This document shows, one piece after another, positions 34,218 through 43,536 of a DNA stretch of 64,000 bases. Below the pieces are notes generated by a model. It was not told the origin of the DNA. It saw only the letters and a list, made by a program, of their open reading frames with translations, and did no database searches. Source of the DNA: Pantoea agglomerans. GTDB lineage: Bacteria; Pseudomonadota; Gammaproteobacteria; Enterobacterales; Enterobacteriaceae. Position 1 is the first letter of the stretch. Each line of letters begins with the position of its first letter. The DNA is taken from contig NZ_CP083808.1 of the NCBI RefSeq assembly GCF_020149765.1, forward strand, positions 372,001 to 436,000, written 5' to 3'. Position numbers and translations under genes: made by a program.

Positions 34218-35282
34218 ATGCGCCCACGTATTACGCATCTCGATGGCATGCGCGGTTTAGCCATCCTGATGGTCATTGCCTATCATGCCTATGCACGATG
34301 GCCTGAACTCTTACCTTACGTGGCGACGACGCAGCAGATCCCGCTGCTGGCATTTGGCTGGGTGGGCGTGCAGCTCTTTTTTATGATCTCGGGTTTTGTC
34401 ATTTTTATGACGCTGGACAAATCGCGCGGCTATATCCATTTTCTGAAAAAACGCTGGCTACGTCTGTTCCCGGCCATGCTGATTGCCAGCTTTCTACTCT
34501 ATATCTCAGGCGGATTCTTTCCAGAATCGACGGTGATTACCGGAGAAAGCAAAAACCTTATCCCCGGCCTGATATTTGTTAACCCGGAAACCCTGTCGCA
34601 GCTTACCGGGATTGAATTCAGCTCTATGGCAGGCTCCTTCTGGTCGTTATATGTTGAAGCGCTGTTTTATCTGATTATTGGTGCGGTCTATTTCACTGCT
34701 GGCCGTAAATATTGCCTGCCGGCGCTGCTTGTGCCGATGTTATTACTTTCGGCTTCGTCGGTACTGAAATCCCTTGGCCATCCCTTATTAATCGATGTGA
34801 TTTCAAAATTCGGTTTTATTCATTACGCCTGGTTTATGGTGGGCTGTCTGGTTTATGAACGCCTGCACGGGCGCGATCAAGGCTATCACTATGTGCTGGT
34901 ATTACTGGCCCTGCTAATCAATTTCAGCTATTACGTTAAGCACGACGGTGTTATTACTGTCGTCCCCTTAGTCGTGGTCATGCTCTTTTTTATAGCCAGC
35001 TTCTATTCAAAACAGATGGAGCGCTGGCTTTCCGTGCGCTTTTTCACCGCTATCGGGTTTGTCAGCTATGCGCTTTATCTGATTCATGAAAACCTGATGA
35101 TCGCCATGATGATTAAGCTGAATGCCTGGATCAAGAGCGAAGCGGTGATGATAGCACTGCCAATTGTGGTGGTCGCCGTGCTCTATTATATCGCCTGGCT
35201 TATCAGCAAATATGCTGAGCCGGCGCTGCGCAATGCGCTAAATCTTGTAGTGGATGGTCGGGTCAGGGCAAAAGAGAGCTGA
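34218..35282 (+). CDS. Acyltransferase 3 family membrane protein (OafA/NodX-like)
   Basis: A 354-residue integral membrane acyltransferase with about ten hydrophobic segments. The family motifs are visible: HLDGMRGLAILMVIAYHA (catalytic-type His near the end), FGWVGVQLFFMISGFVI, and RLFPAMLIAS. Such proteins transfer acyl groups, often acetyl, to sugars of O-antigen, exopolysaccharide or other surface glycans. No glycan gene cluster is adjacent, so the target is unknown. The gene has its own long upstream region and a lower GC than the flanks, which suggests acquisition. Confidence 0.85.
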   Translation: MRPRITHLDGMRGLAILMVIAYHAYARWPELLPYVATTQQIPLLAFGWVGVQLFFMISGFVIFMTLDKSRGYIHFLKKRWLRLFPAMLIASFLLYISGGFFPESTVITGESKNLIPGLIFVNPETLSQLTGIEFSSMAGSFWSLYVEALFYLIIGAVYFTAGRKYCLPALLVPMLLLSASSVLKSLGHPLLIDVISKFGFIHYAWFMVGCLVYERLHGRDQGYHYVLVLLALLINFSYYVKHDGVITVVPLVVVMLFFIASFYSKQMERWLSVRFFTAIGFVSYALYLIHENLMIAMMIKLNAWIKSEAVMIALPIVVVAVLYYIAWLISKYAEPALRNALNLVVDGRVRAKES

Positions 35283-35957
35283 CGGCGTTTGCCACAGCAG
35301 TAAGCGTTTCCAGCCGGGCCGGAAACGCTTACTGTTACAGAAAGATATCTCCCCTGTAGCGCAATTTTCCTGAAACTAACCTCTCTCACAACCAGCACAT
35401 CAGCCAGAGGTTGCGCTGCTGGCGTTGCGACCAGCAAACCTGTCCGCCCGAAACCGGGACGCTTACCGAAAGAGCGTCATCACAAGGCTCCTTTGATGGT
35501 CGAGCAGGAAGTCCGCCAGACCCCTCCTGGCAATAGCGACTGGATAAACCTCCCTGGCAGGCCGACCCGACGGCCCGCGCAGTAATTACCGCCATCAATA
35601 ACATGCTTACCGGCCTGATGATCGCAGTGTCGCATAAGGCGTGACTGAGCCGCCGCCAGCAACAAAACCGGCAGTTGAAAGGGCGCATACGCCGGGTAAA
35701 TAGCGAGGAAGCAGGCCGATTATGATCGGTATCAAAAAGTTCTGTGCTACCGACAGGTAAAAAAGCTCAGTCTCCGTGGAACCGAAGCGGCAACGGAATA
35801 GCGTTTGTCTCACGCGTGTCGTTTCCAGGCAGAGCATCAAGGGCAGTAAAGTACTCAAAGCAGGCATTTTTTTGCTCAGAAAGGCGATGATTCCGCACTG
35901 ATTTTTAACCTGAAAATCATAAAGCATCATGGATAAAGAAAGAAAAGGATATAAAGT
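35283..35957. other. Long stretch without a recognisable gene
   Basis: About 675 bp. Open frames on the minus strand (35386-35688, 35607-35930) contain some hydrophobic runs (FLIPIIIGLLPRYLPG) but no complete family pattern, no start with a ribosome site, and overlap each other. This may be degraded coding DNA. It forms part of the 33.1-37.8 kb accessory stretch. Confidence 0.35.
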
Positions 35958-36992
35958 ATGAAATACTTTTGTACCTTCCTGACAGGTGGATTTTTAATGA
36001 TTTCAGCAGCAACCGTAGCGATAGCTTCTGATAACAATAACCTCCCCGGATACGTTCAGGGTGCAGATATCATTCAGGTTAATACCACCCAAAGTCAGAC
36101 AGATAACATCGGTGATGTGGTCTATGCGCAGGTAAAAAGTGCACGCTCAGTACGACAGTTACATATGTCTGTTCTCGTTCCCCGAAACAGTGACCTGAAG
36201 CCAGCCATCATTTACTTCCCCGGCGGGGGGTTCACCACGGCTGATCGCGACAAGTTTATTGAGATGCGTATGGCTCTGGCTAACGCCGGCTTTGTCGTTG
36301 CAGCAGCAGAATACCGCACCATTCCTGACACCTTTCCGGCACCAGTTTTGGATGCCAAAGCTGCGGTAAGATATCTTCGCCAGCATGCGAATGACTATGG
36401 TATTGACCCGGCACGTATTGGCGTACTCGGCGATTCTGCCGGAGGATGGCTGGCTCAGATGTTGGGGACAACCAATGGCGATCACTCTTTTGATAAAGGT
36501 GATTTTCTCAGTCACTCTTCCGATGTTCAGGCCGTCGCCACAATTTATGGAATTTCTGACCTGCGCAACATAGGTGAGGGCTTCCCGGAAGAGATACAGA
36601 AAGTTCATCACTCTCCGGCCGCAACTGAAACGCTGTTGGTTAATGGCGTGGCCTTCAGAGATTTCGCTGGCGCATCCATCACATCCACACCGCAGAAAGC
36701 CCTTGCTGCAAGTCCCATCGGACATCTTAGCGGACCCAAGCCCCCCTTCCTGATTATGCACGGCAGTAAGGATACTCTGGTATCACCTGAGCAGAGTGCT
36801 CGACTTTATGACGCTCTCAGGAAAGCGGGAAATCAGGCAGACTATGTGCTGGTTGACGGCGCTGAACATGGCGATTATCAGTGGTATCAGCCGGTGATCA
36901 TCAACAGAGTTGTTGACTGGTTCCTTAAAACGCTGGGCGCTCCGGTAAAACAGAACGGTAAATCAACAGCAGAGCCTGATGCAAATCTCTGA
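35958..36992 (+). CDS. Exported alpha/beta-hydrolase esterase (HSL-type)
   Basis: A 344-residue protein with a Sec signal peptide (cleavage likely after TVAIAS, about residue 24) and the bacterial hormone-sensitive-lipase fold. Oxyanion motif PAIIYFPGGGFTTADRDKF, nucleophile elbow GVLGDSAGGW, candidate Asp in HGSKDTLVS and His in DGAEHGDYQW. It probably hydrolyses small esters in the periplasm. A ribosome site (AAGGAT) precedes the start. The neighbours on both sides are long non-coding stretches, and its codon use is less GC-biased than that of the core genes, which supports transfer. Confidence 0.85.
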   Translation: MKYFCTFLTGGFLMISAATVAIASDNNNLPGYVQGADIIQVNTTQSQTDNIGDVVYAQVKSARSVRQLHMSVLVPRNSDLKPAIIYFPGGGFTTADRDKFIEMRMALANAGFVVAAAEYRTIPDTFPAPVLDAKAAVRYLRQHANDYGIDPARIGVLGDSAGGWLAQMLGTTNGDHSFDKGDFLSHSSDVQAVATIYGISDLRNIGEGFPEEIQKVHHSPAATETLLVNGVAFRDFAGASITSTPQKALAASPIGHLSGPKPPFLIMHGSKDTLVSPEQSARLYDALRKAGNQADYVLVDGAEHGDYQWYQPVIINRVVDWFLKTLGAPVKQNGKSTAEPDANL

Positions 36993-37027
36993 CATCCGTA
37001 TAATTTTCTAACAATAAGACAATCAGG

Positions 37028-37052
37028 CGCCAGACGCCAGACGCCAGACGCC
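37028..37052. repeat. 7-bp tandem repeat (CGCCAGA, 3.6 copies)
   Basis: CGCCAGA is repeated three times with a partial fourth copy, directly before the chromate-transporter relic. It may mark the junction where the missing part of that gene was lost. Confidence 0.85.
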
Positions 37053-37057
37053 CTTTT

Positions 37058-37291
37058 TTAGCAGACGCTGTAGCCGCCTGCCTCGTGACGTGGTTTACCT
37101 TTTTGCCCTCCTTCATCTTTATTCTCACAGGCGGCCCCTTTATTGAAACCACCCATAATAATGTCGGGTTTACGGCGCCCCTGACGGCCATTCCCGCCGC
37201 TGTGGTCGGCGTCATCCTTAATCTGGCACTCTTTATTGTCATTACGGGAATCGCTTTGCTGGTTATATTGTTAGCTGAGCGAACGGAGTAA
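37058..37291 (+). pseudogene. C-terminal remnant of a chromate transporter (ChrA)
   Basis: The frame reads LADAVAACLVTWFTFLPSFI, FILTGGPFIE and PLTAIPAAVVGVILNLALF, matching the last two membrane segments of ChrA-family chromate/sulfate-type antiporters (typical TFLPSFLFIF.GAPFIE and ITAAVVGVILNLA). Intact ChrA is about 400 residues; only some 75 remain. Upstream the homology stops at a 7-bp tandem repeat and no N-terminal part is found. A GTG at 37085 could start a short product, but it is probably a dead fragment. Confidence 0.75.
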
Positions 37292-37296
37292 ACGTT

Positions 37297-37315
37297 AGCC
37301 CCGCAACGCGGGGCT
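37297..37315. terminator. GC-rich hairpin between convergent ChrA relic and CigR-like gene
   Basis: AGCCCCGC/GCGGGGCT with a 3-nt loop. No T-run follows on either strand, but its position between convergent genes fits a terminator. Confidence 0.5.
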
Positions 37316-37327
37316 ATCAAAATCATC

Positions 37328-37834
<507 letters not shown>

Positions 37835-38043
37835 GATTGTTTCCTTAGAATTATTTCATACCCGCCAAAAATATAAGTGGCAGCGACACGCTTAACAATC
37901 TCACGTTTTCTTAAATGAGATCCATCTTATAAGTAGAGTATAAACGCCCTCACCCGTAGCCTGACCTGCGCCACAACATTTTTGCCCCTCACGGCGGGAA
38001 GAGACCGCCCTTTCCGCTGGTGCCACGGAAAGCGCGGTCAGAC

Positions 38044-38478
38044 TTAGCATTCGCAGGAGAAGCCGTCGACGGGCACCGCGCTCTCTGCCCGCTGCAGGGC
38101 GAGCCCTTCGTCAACCCAGCCGGTTATGCCGCCGAGCATCTCTTTGACAAAAAACCCCAGGCTCGCCAGGCGAACCGCTGCGCGATGCACGCCGTTGCAG
38201 TGCGGCCCAGCGCAATAGACAACAAACAGCGTGTCGCGCGCATAGGCGGCCATGCGCTCCTCAGTGATGGCGCGCGTCGGGATATTGATCGCGCCCGGTA
38301 CGTGCGCCTGTAAAAAGGCGTCGTTGCTTCTTACATCGACCAGCACATAGTCGACACTGCCTGTTTTCTGGCTGTGATAAACATCGGAGCAGTCGGTCTC
38401 AAAGGCGAAACGACGGCTGAAATGGTGTAACGCTTCTGACGGTGACGCTGGCGCAACTTCGCTGATTAAACTGGTCAT
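38044..38478 (-). CDS. Rhodanese-domain protein
   Basis: A 144-residue single rhodanese domain. YVLVDVRSNDAFLQAHVPGA and INIP is the standard first half; the active-site loop is VVYCAGPHCNGVHRAAVRLA with the catalytic Cys at the start of the CAGPHCN loop; the end has LGGITGWVDEGL. It would transfer sulfane sulfur or sense thiols, with the target unknown. It is divergent from an FtrA-like regulator, an arrangement seen repeatedly in Enterobacterales and other proteobacteria, so the regulator probably controls it. The tail SCEC carries two extra cysteines. Confidence 0.85.
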   Translation of the reverse strand: MTSLISEVAPASPSEALHHFSRRFAFETDCSDVYHSQKTGSVDYVLVDVRSNDAFLQAHVPGAINIPTRAITEERMAAYARDTLFVVYCAGPHCNGVHRAAVRLASLGFFVKEMLGGITGWVDEGLALQRAESAVPVDGFSCEC

Positions 38479-38573
38479 TTTCGCTCTCTCCTCTCTGAAT
38501 GTGGGTTGATTGTATGAAGCGCCCTCAGCCTGTTAAAGTGGCGGTTCTGACAATAACCGGTATTTTTCCGCCA

Positions 38574-39572
38574 ATGATCAATAACGCGGGTTTAGTGGCC
38601 GTTCTGGCCTATGACGGGCTGTGTACTTTTGAGTTCGGCATTGCGGTAGAGCTGTTTGGTCTTCCCCGACCCGAATTTGATTTTCCCTGGTACCAACACC
38701 GTATTGTCTCGGTTGACGCCTCGCCGGTGCAGGTTTCAGAGGGGATTCAGATCCTGTCCCGTTTTGGCGTGGAGTCGCTTAGCGAGGCGCAGACCATTAT
38801 TATTCCCGGCTGGCGTAATCGCGATGAGAGGCCGCCGCAGGCGCTGCTGGACGCCCTGTGCGATGCCGTCCAGCGCGGCGCGCGCCTGTTGTCGATCTGT
38901 TCAGGCGTTTTTGTTATCGCAGCGGCTGGCTTGCTAAACGGCAGGCGCGCAACCACCCACTGGCGTTATACCGACGAGCTGGCAGCGCGATATCCTGACA
39001 TTACCGTTGACCCGAACGTGCTTTACGTCGACAGCGGGCAAATCATTACCTCAGCGGGCAGTGCGGCGGGCATCGATGCCTGTTTGCATCTGATCAGTCG
39101 CGATTACGGCACCCATATCGCCAATATCGTCGCGAGACGTTTAGTGATGGCGCCGCAGCGTTCGGGTGGTCAGGCGCAGTTTATTCCCTCACCCGTTGCG
39201 CAAAAGCCGCGCGATGAGATCGCACCGGTGCTGGAGTGGGTACTTCAGCATTTAGACTGCCCGCTCTCAGTCAGCCAGATGGCGAAGCGCGCTCTGATGT
39301 CGGAGCGAACCTTCCTGAGACGATTCAGAGAGGCGCTGGGTATGACGCCCAAAGCCTGGCTGCTTCAGGCGAGAATGAATCTGGCACGGGAACTGCTGGA
39401 AAATAATCAGCTGCCAAACCAGCAGATTATGGCGCGCTGCGGATTCGGATCGATGGAGAGCTTCCGCGCCGCATTCCGTAAATCGGTGGGAATCTCGCTT
39501 TCAACCTATCGCAAGACCTTTGGCGGCTTGAGCAGTGAAAGGCCCTGTCCTGTCAGCGTGTTTGAGCAGTAA
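38574..39572 (+). CDS. ftrA: FtrA/GlxA-type AraC-family regulator (DJ-1/PfpI domain + AraC HTH)
   Basis: A regulator with an N-terminal DJ-1/PfpI-like domain (VAVLAYDGLCTFEFGIAVEL at the start, LLSICSGVFVIAAAGLL around the nucleophile-elbow Cys) and a C-terminal AraC domain (LSVSQMAKRALMSERTFLRR, then FGSMESFRAAFRK). FtrA-like proteins activate a neighbouring rhodanese gene in related bacteria. Longer in-frame starts exist at 38499 and 38514; I prefer ATG 38574 (332 residues) because the added N-terminus has no family counterpart and because the longer forms would leave only 20-35 bp to the divergent rhodanese start, too little for two promoters. Confidence 0.8.
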   Translation: MINNAGLVAVLAYDGLCTFEFGIAVELFGLPRPEFDFPWYQHRIVSVDASPVQVSEGIQILSRFGVESLSEAQTIIIPGWRNRDERPPQALLDALCDAVQRGARLLSICSGVFVIAAAGLLNGRRATTHWRYTDELAARYPDITVDPNVLYVDSGQIITSAGSAAGIDACLHLISRDYGTHIANIVARRLVMAPQRSGGQAQFIPSPVAQKPRDEIAPVLEWVLQHLDCPLSVSQMAKRALMSERTFLRRFREALGMTPKAWLLQARMNLARELLENNQLPNQQIMARCGFGSMESFRAAFRKSVGISLSTYRKTFGGLSSERPCPVSVFEQ

Positions 39573-39699
39573 CGTAATCGACTATGGGCAGCTAAATGCT
39601 AAAGCTGCCCGGCGGCAGGCCGATAACAAGTGACAGGATCTCAAATTGCTCCGGTAAGATCTTTAACCGTTAACAACTGCATATTAACAAGGATGAATA

Positions 39700-40218
39700 A
39701 TGACCGACGCGCCTTTTAAATGGACTTGTATAAAGTGCGATAACGAAATTTCCCAATATCAGGAGTATTGCGCTGAGTGTGAAGAGAAGAAGTATCGTAA
39801 AATTGGCGGCTTCTTATATCTGCCGCTGTTAAGCCTGTTTGCTCTCGGCTACAGCTATTTCTCTTCGCTGCAGATAACCTTACAGGCTGGGCTGATTACG
39901 GCGGGACACGCGCCGATAGCGCAATCAGGCTATTTTTTTATTGCCTCCGGCGTAAACTTTTTCGCGCTTCTTTATATCATCTACACCACCTCACTCTTCT
40001 TGCGCAAAAAGAAACAGTTACCCCTGGCCTATACAATCTTGCTGGCCGGCGGCGTGGCGTTGACGCTGCTCGATCTCGTTTGCACGGCCTGCCTCTTTCC
40101 GTCAGTTGCGCTGGGCTATGAGCAGATAATGCCGGTGGTCAGGCGTATTCTTCACGCCTGTATCTGGATCCCCTACTTCCGTTATTCGGTGCGCGCCAGA
40201 AAGACATTTATACGTTAG
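39700..40218 (+). CDS. DUF2569-like membrane protein with N-terminal zinc ribbon
   Basis: A 172-residue protein. Residues 10-30 hold a two-CxxC zinc-ribbon-like motif (CIKCDNE and CAECEEKK), followed by GGFLYLPLLSLFALGYSYF and three more hydrophobic segments. The start GGFLYLPLL resembles the GGWLILPA motif of the DUF2569 family of four-segment membrane proteins, whose function is unknown. A ribosome site (AAGGAT) precedes the ATG. It is 34 bp upstream of the YjbR-like gene and may be co-transcribed with it. Confidence 0.65.
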   Translation: MTDAPFKWTCIKCDNEISQYQEYCAECEEKKYRKIGGFLYLPLLSLFALGYSYFSSLQITLQAGLITAGHAPIAQSGYFFIASGVNFFALLYIIYTTSLFLRKKKQLPLAYTILLAGGVALTLLDLVCTACLFPSVALGYEQIMPVVRRILHACIWIPYFRYSVRARKTFIR

Positions 40219-40252
40219 CCTCACCCCTGGGAACCTTAGCTCAGGAGTCAAG

Positions 40253-40609
40253 ATGAAGCGTGAGACGCTGTTCAACTATGCCCGCGACCACTATCAGGCT
40301 GAACCAGAATATCTCTGGCGCAATCTGCCTGGCTATGCCGTGCTGCGGCATCCCAACGGGAAAAAGTGGTTTGGAATAGTGATGAACGTGCCCGGCACCA
40401 GACTGGGGCTGGAGAGCGCAGAGGAGGTTGACGTGCTGGAGGTCAAGATCCGGCCAGAATATATCGGCTCGCTGCGTCAAAAAGAGGGCATTCTGCCGGC
40501 TTACCATATGAATAAAACGCACTGGATAAGCCTTCTTCTCGCCGGGCCGCTGTCACCGAAGGAGATTTACGATCTTCTGGCCGAAAGTCACGCGCTGACT
40601 ACCGGCTGA
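40253..40609 (+). CDS. MmcQ/YjbR-family protein
   Basis: A 118-residue CyaY-like fold protein. The markers are FNYARDHYQAEPEYLWRN and LPGYAVLRHPNGKKWFGIVM, then VDVLEVKIRPEY and PAYHMNKTHWISLLL, with LIxxSHALT-like end LLAESHALT. These match the YjbR/MmcQ family, annotated as DNA-binding proteins on weak evidence. No more specific role can be given. A good TCAGGAG site precedes the start. Confidence 0.88.
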   Translation: MKRETLFNYARDHYQAEPEYLWRNLPGYAVLRHPNGKKWFGIVMNVPGTRLGLESAEEVDVLEVKIRPEYIGSLRQKEGILPAYHMNKTHWISLLLAGPLSPKEIYDLLAESHALTTG

Positions 40610-40967
40610 CAGTCAGCACCGTCTGCGGGCGGGGCTGGTGCCCGCAGCGCCTGAGATGGCCCTGACGAAAGCTGTCGCAGACAGGGATTCACGCAGGCGA
40701 TGTTATTCGCCGGGCGTTAACGGACAGCACGCCCTACCGCTCCTGCCGCTTCGCAAAATAACCGATAAACTTCATCCCGTTGCTCATAGTCTGGCCAGGG
40801 CTAATCTCGCTTTTCGATTTTTCACAGCCTAAACCAGGCAGTTAACTGACTTTCTCATAAACTAAGGGGGTTAATCTGGTAATCAGCAGATAACCGATAT
40901 GACAACGGTTACTGCATTTTGCGACTTATCTGACAACCTGGTTGTCAGCTGAACATAAGGGAAAAGA
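40610..40967. other. Intergenic region with inverted repeats
   Basis: About 360 bp. CTGCGGGC/GCCCGCAG (40623-40647) is a hairpin soon after the YjbR-like stop but without a T-run. TGACAAC-CTG-GTTGTCA (40931-40947) is a perfect inverted repeat just upstream of the channel gene and might be an operator. An open frame at 40638 shows no family features. Confidence 0.4.
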
Positions 40968-42083
40968 ATGCCTTTACTATCTGGTGAGTTATCTGACATG
41001 CCTAAATGGGTGCCTGCTGTATTGCTCGTCATCTTCTCGTTAACCGCAGGTTTTCTCTCTCGTTTTTTACTGCTGAAATTTATTTGCTACTGGCAGAGCC
41101 GCGACAGAAAGCTGTTCAAATCCCTTGAAAAACATCTTCGCGGCTCGATGTTTCTCTTTATCCCGTTACTCATGATCAATGTCGGCGTGAATTATATTGA
41201 TATTCATCCGGAATCTTTCTCTTTTATTACAACCACCCTGAATATATTTATTATATTATCGCTGTGCTCGGTTTTAATTCGCCTGATCAACGTTGCGCAG
41301 GATATGCTGTTTATTCGCTATGATATCAACCTGTCTAACAATCTACGCGCCCGTAAAATCCGCACGCAGATAATGTATGTCAAGAAGGTGGCGATTGTAT
41401 TACTCGTCTCAATCTGCCTCTCTCTTATTCTGCTCAGTTTTCCCGGCGTAAGAAAATTTGGCACGACCATCCTCGCCGGGGCCGGGGTGGCGGGGATCAT
41501 TATCGGCTTTGCCCTGCAGAAGTCACTCGTCAACCTGTTTGCAGGCATTCAGATAGCCTTTACGCAGCCGATCAAAATAGATGACGCGGTGGTGGTTGAA
41601 AAGGAGTGGGGCTGGATTGAAGAAATCAACCTGACCTATGTGGTGGTTCGTCTCTGGGATCTGCGCAGACTGGTTCTGCCTATTACCTATTTCACCGAAA
41701 ATCCCTTTCAGAACTGGACGCGTACTAATGCGCAAATTTTGGGTTCCGTCTTCCTTTACCTGGATTACTCCATGCCGCTGGAGCCTCTGCGTAAGCAATT
41801 TGAAAAGATCCTCAGCGAAACCAGGCTCTGGGACCGGGAGACTCAGGTGCTTCAGGTTACCGATGCCGATGACAAAACCATGACTATCCGGTTATTGATG
41901 ACGGCGCAAAACTCACCAACGGCCTGGGATCTGCGCTGCCACGTTCGGGAAAAGATGATTGAGTTTATTCAACAAAATTATCCGCAGAGTCTTCCTCGCA
42001 TGAGGGCTACGCTGACGGATCCTGCGCTGGATAGCCCGACAGGCCAGAAGTCCCCTTCTGACGATGCCGGGCTGGAGGGATAG
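40968..42083 (+). CDS. Mechanosensitive channel, MscS family (small MscS-like)
   Basis: A 371-residue inner-membrane protein. Hydrophobic segments near residues 15-35, 65-85, 85-105 and 140-160 precede the pore helix AGAGVAGIIIGFALQKSLVNLFAG, which has the glycine/alanine spacing of MscS pores, followed by the beta domain (QIAFTQPIKIDDAVVVE then WGWIEEINLTYVVVRLWDLRRLVLP, NPFQNWTR). MscS channels relieve turgor after osmotic downshock. The length and the RLWDLRRLVLPITYF segment fit the YnaI/YbdG-like or small-conductance groups rather than MscS itself; the subfamily is uncertain. Confidence 0.88.
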   Translation: MPLLSGELSDMPKWVPAVLLVIFSLTAGFLSRFLLLKFICYWQSRDRKLFKSLEKHLRGSMFLFIPLLMINVGVNYIDIHPESFSFITTTLNIFIILSLCSVLIRLINVAQDMLFIRYDINLSNNLRARKIRTQIMYVKKVAIVLLVSICLSLILLSFPGVRKFGTTILAGAGVAGIIIGFALQKSLVNLFAGIQIAFTQPIKIDDAVVVEKEWGWIEEINLTYVVVRLWDLRRLVLPITYFTENPFQNWTRTNAQILGSVFLYLDYSMPLEPLRKQFEKILSETRLWDRETQVLQVTDADDKTMTIRLLMTAQNSPTAWDLRCHVREKMIEFIQQNYPQSLPRMRATLTDPALDSPTGQKSPSDDAGLEG

Positions 42084-42211
42084 AAGAGGGTGACGCGCGA
42101 GGTGGCGGGCTGCGACAGGCCCGCCTTGTCCTGAGTGAGACGGGCAGATACGCCATAACGCACGAAGGGAGAGAGCGGCTCGGAATCAGCCGCCTTCCTG
42201 ATAAAGGGCGC

Positions 42212-42940
42212 TTACGCCGTCATGCCGCCATCAATAATCAGCTCCGCGCCGCTGACGTAAGCGCTCTCCTCTGAGGCGAGGAACAGGGCCGCAGCCGCCA
42301 CTTCATCAGCATTTCCCAGCCGCCCGGCCGGGATCCGCGCGGTCAGTTTCTGTCGGACATCGTCGCTGGCCCGATCGAACATCGGCGTGTCGGTAGGCCC
42401 TGGACTCAGCGTGTTGACCCTGATGCCGCGCGGCGCCAGCTCCGTACTCCAGGTGCGGGCGTAGGATCGCACCGCGGCTTTACTGGCGGAATAGGCGCCG
42501 TAGCCTGGATTGGCGATGCCCCCGGCAATCGAGCCAATCAGCACGATAGTGCCGCCCGCCTCCATAAATTGCACCGCATGCTGTACCGCAAACACCATGG
42601 CGCGCACGTTCAGGCTAAAGGCGCGATCGAAGTGCTCCTCAGTGGTATCGAACAGGCTGGCAGGCTCGGACACGCCGGATGAATTTACAAAGATGTCGAG
42701 CCGGACACCTCGGGCATGGAGGGTCTCAAACAGGCGGTCGCGGTCGCTGGCGCAGGTCAGATCGCCCGCTATCGCCTCTACCTTGCCGCCAATGCCCCTG
42801 ACCGCCTCCGCCAGCTGCGCTTCGCGTCGACCGGTAATGAAAACATGGGCGCCCTCTTGTACAAAGCGGCGCGCTATCGCCAGGCCAATACCGCTGCCGC
42901 CGCCGGTCACCAGGGCGGTTTTTCCTTCGAGTTTCATCAT
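42212..42940 (-). CDS. SDR-family oxidoreductase
   Basis: A 242-residue classical short-chain dehydrogenase. NAD(P) motif TGGGSGIGLAIARR, structural NSSG, catalytic Ser in IGSIAGG and YGAYSASKAAV with the YxxxK pair, then SPGPTDTPM. The ATG at 42940, with GGAG 5 bp upstream, replaces the longer frame reaching 42997, whose N-terminus lies outside the domain. It is divergent from the HxlR gene across about 100 bp; such pairs are common and HxlR likely controls it. Substrate unknown. Confidence 0.88.
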   Translation of the reverse strand: MMKLEGKTALVTGGGSGIGLAIARRFVQEGAHVFITGRREAQLAEAVRGIGGKVEAIAGDLTCASDRDRLFETLHARGVRLDIFVNSSGVSEPASLFDTTEEHFDRAFSLNVRAMVFAVQHAVQFMEAGGTIVLIGSIAGGIANPGYGAYSASKAAVRSYARTWSTELAPRGIRVNTLSPGPTDTPMFDRASDDVRQKLTARIPAGRLGNADEVAAAALFLASEESAYVSGAELIIDGGMTA

Positions 42941-43038
42941 GGCTGCTCCAGAAATAGGATGGAAACCAGATGATATATTTTGTATATTTAGTGTCAATTA
43001 CGCACCTAATCTATACCAGATATACAGAAGGAAACTTG

Positions 43039-43422
43039 ATGGCGACCGATATCCCGGCGCTGCTGGCAGAGATCAACAGCACGCGCCCCATTCTGGAACA
43101 GGTAGCAAATAAATGGTCAGTGTTAATTCTCACCGTGCTCTGCTCCGAGCCGGCGCGCTTTAATGCCATTAAACGCAGGCTCGATCCCATTACGCACAAG
43201 GCTTTGACCGAGGCGCTGCGCCGACTTGAACGCAATGGCCTCGTCAGCCGTCGCGTCATCGCATCGTCACCTGTAGCGGTGGAATATGCGATCACCCCGC
43301 TGGGTCGGACGCTGCAGGCGCCTTTTGTGGCGCTGGTGGGCTGGGCCAGGGAATACGGTAGCGCGATCGAGCAGGCGCAAGGGGTTTATGATAAGCAGCG
43401 CGCTGCCGAGGCGCTGGAGTAA
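43039..43422 (+). CDS. HxlR-family transcriptional regulator
   Basis: A 127-residue winged-helix protein: PILEQVANKWSVLILTVLCS, RFNAIKRRLDPITHKALTEALRRLERNGLVSRRVI and VEYAITPLG are the family pattern. Most HxlR members carry a redox Cys near the first helix; here CPI is replaced by RPI, with one Cys (VLCSEP) a little later. The ATG at 43039 with GAAGGA upstream is preferred over 42970. TATA-rich repeats (ATATATTTTGTATATT near 42974) in the gap to the SDR gene are a plausible operator. Confidence 0.85.
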   Translation: MATDIPALLAEINSTRPILEQVANKWSVLILTVLCSEPARFNAIKRRLDPITHKALTEALRRLERNGLVSRRVIASSPVAVEYAITPLGRTLQAPFVALVGWAREYGSAIEQAQGVYDKQRAAEALE

Positions 43423-43536
43423 GCGCGGCATCGCGTGGTTTATTGCTGGCTGGCCGTAAGGCAGCTTCCGGACGGCGCGCCGCACGCCTTTACTGCTGGC
43501 AGATAGCCTGTAAGTCAGGCTATCTGCTGAGGCGGA

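Noticed and set aside
35386..35930. Minus-strand frames with hydrophobic runs as a small membrane protein or transporter relic
   Set aside because: They overlap each other in different frames, lack a start with ribosome site and match no family I know.
40638..40832. 64-residue frame between the YjbR-like and MscS genes
   Set aside because: No ribosome site or domain; composition looks like non-coding DNA.
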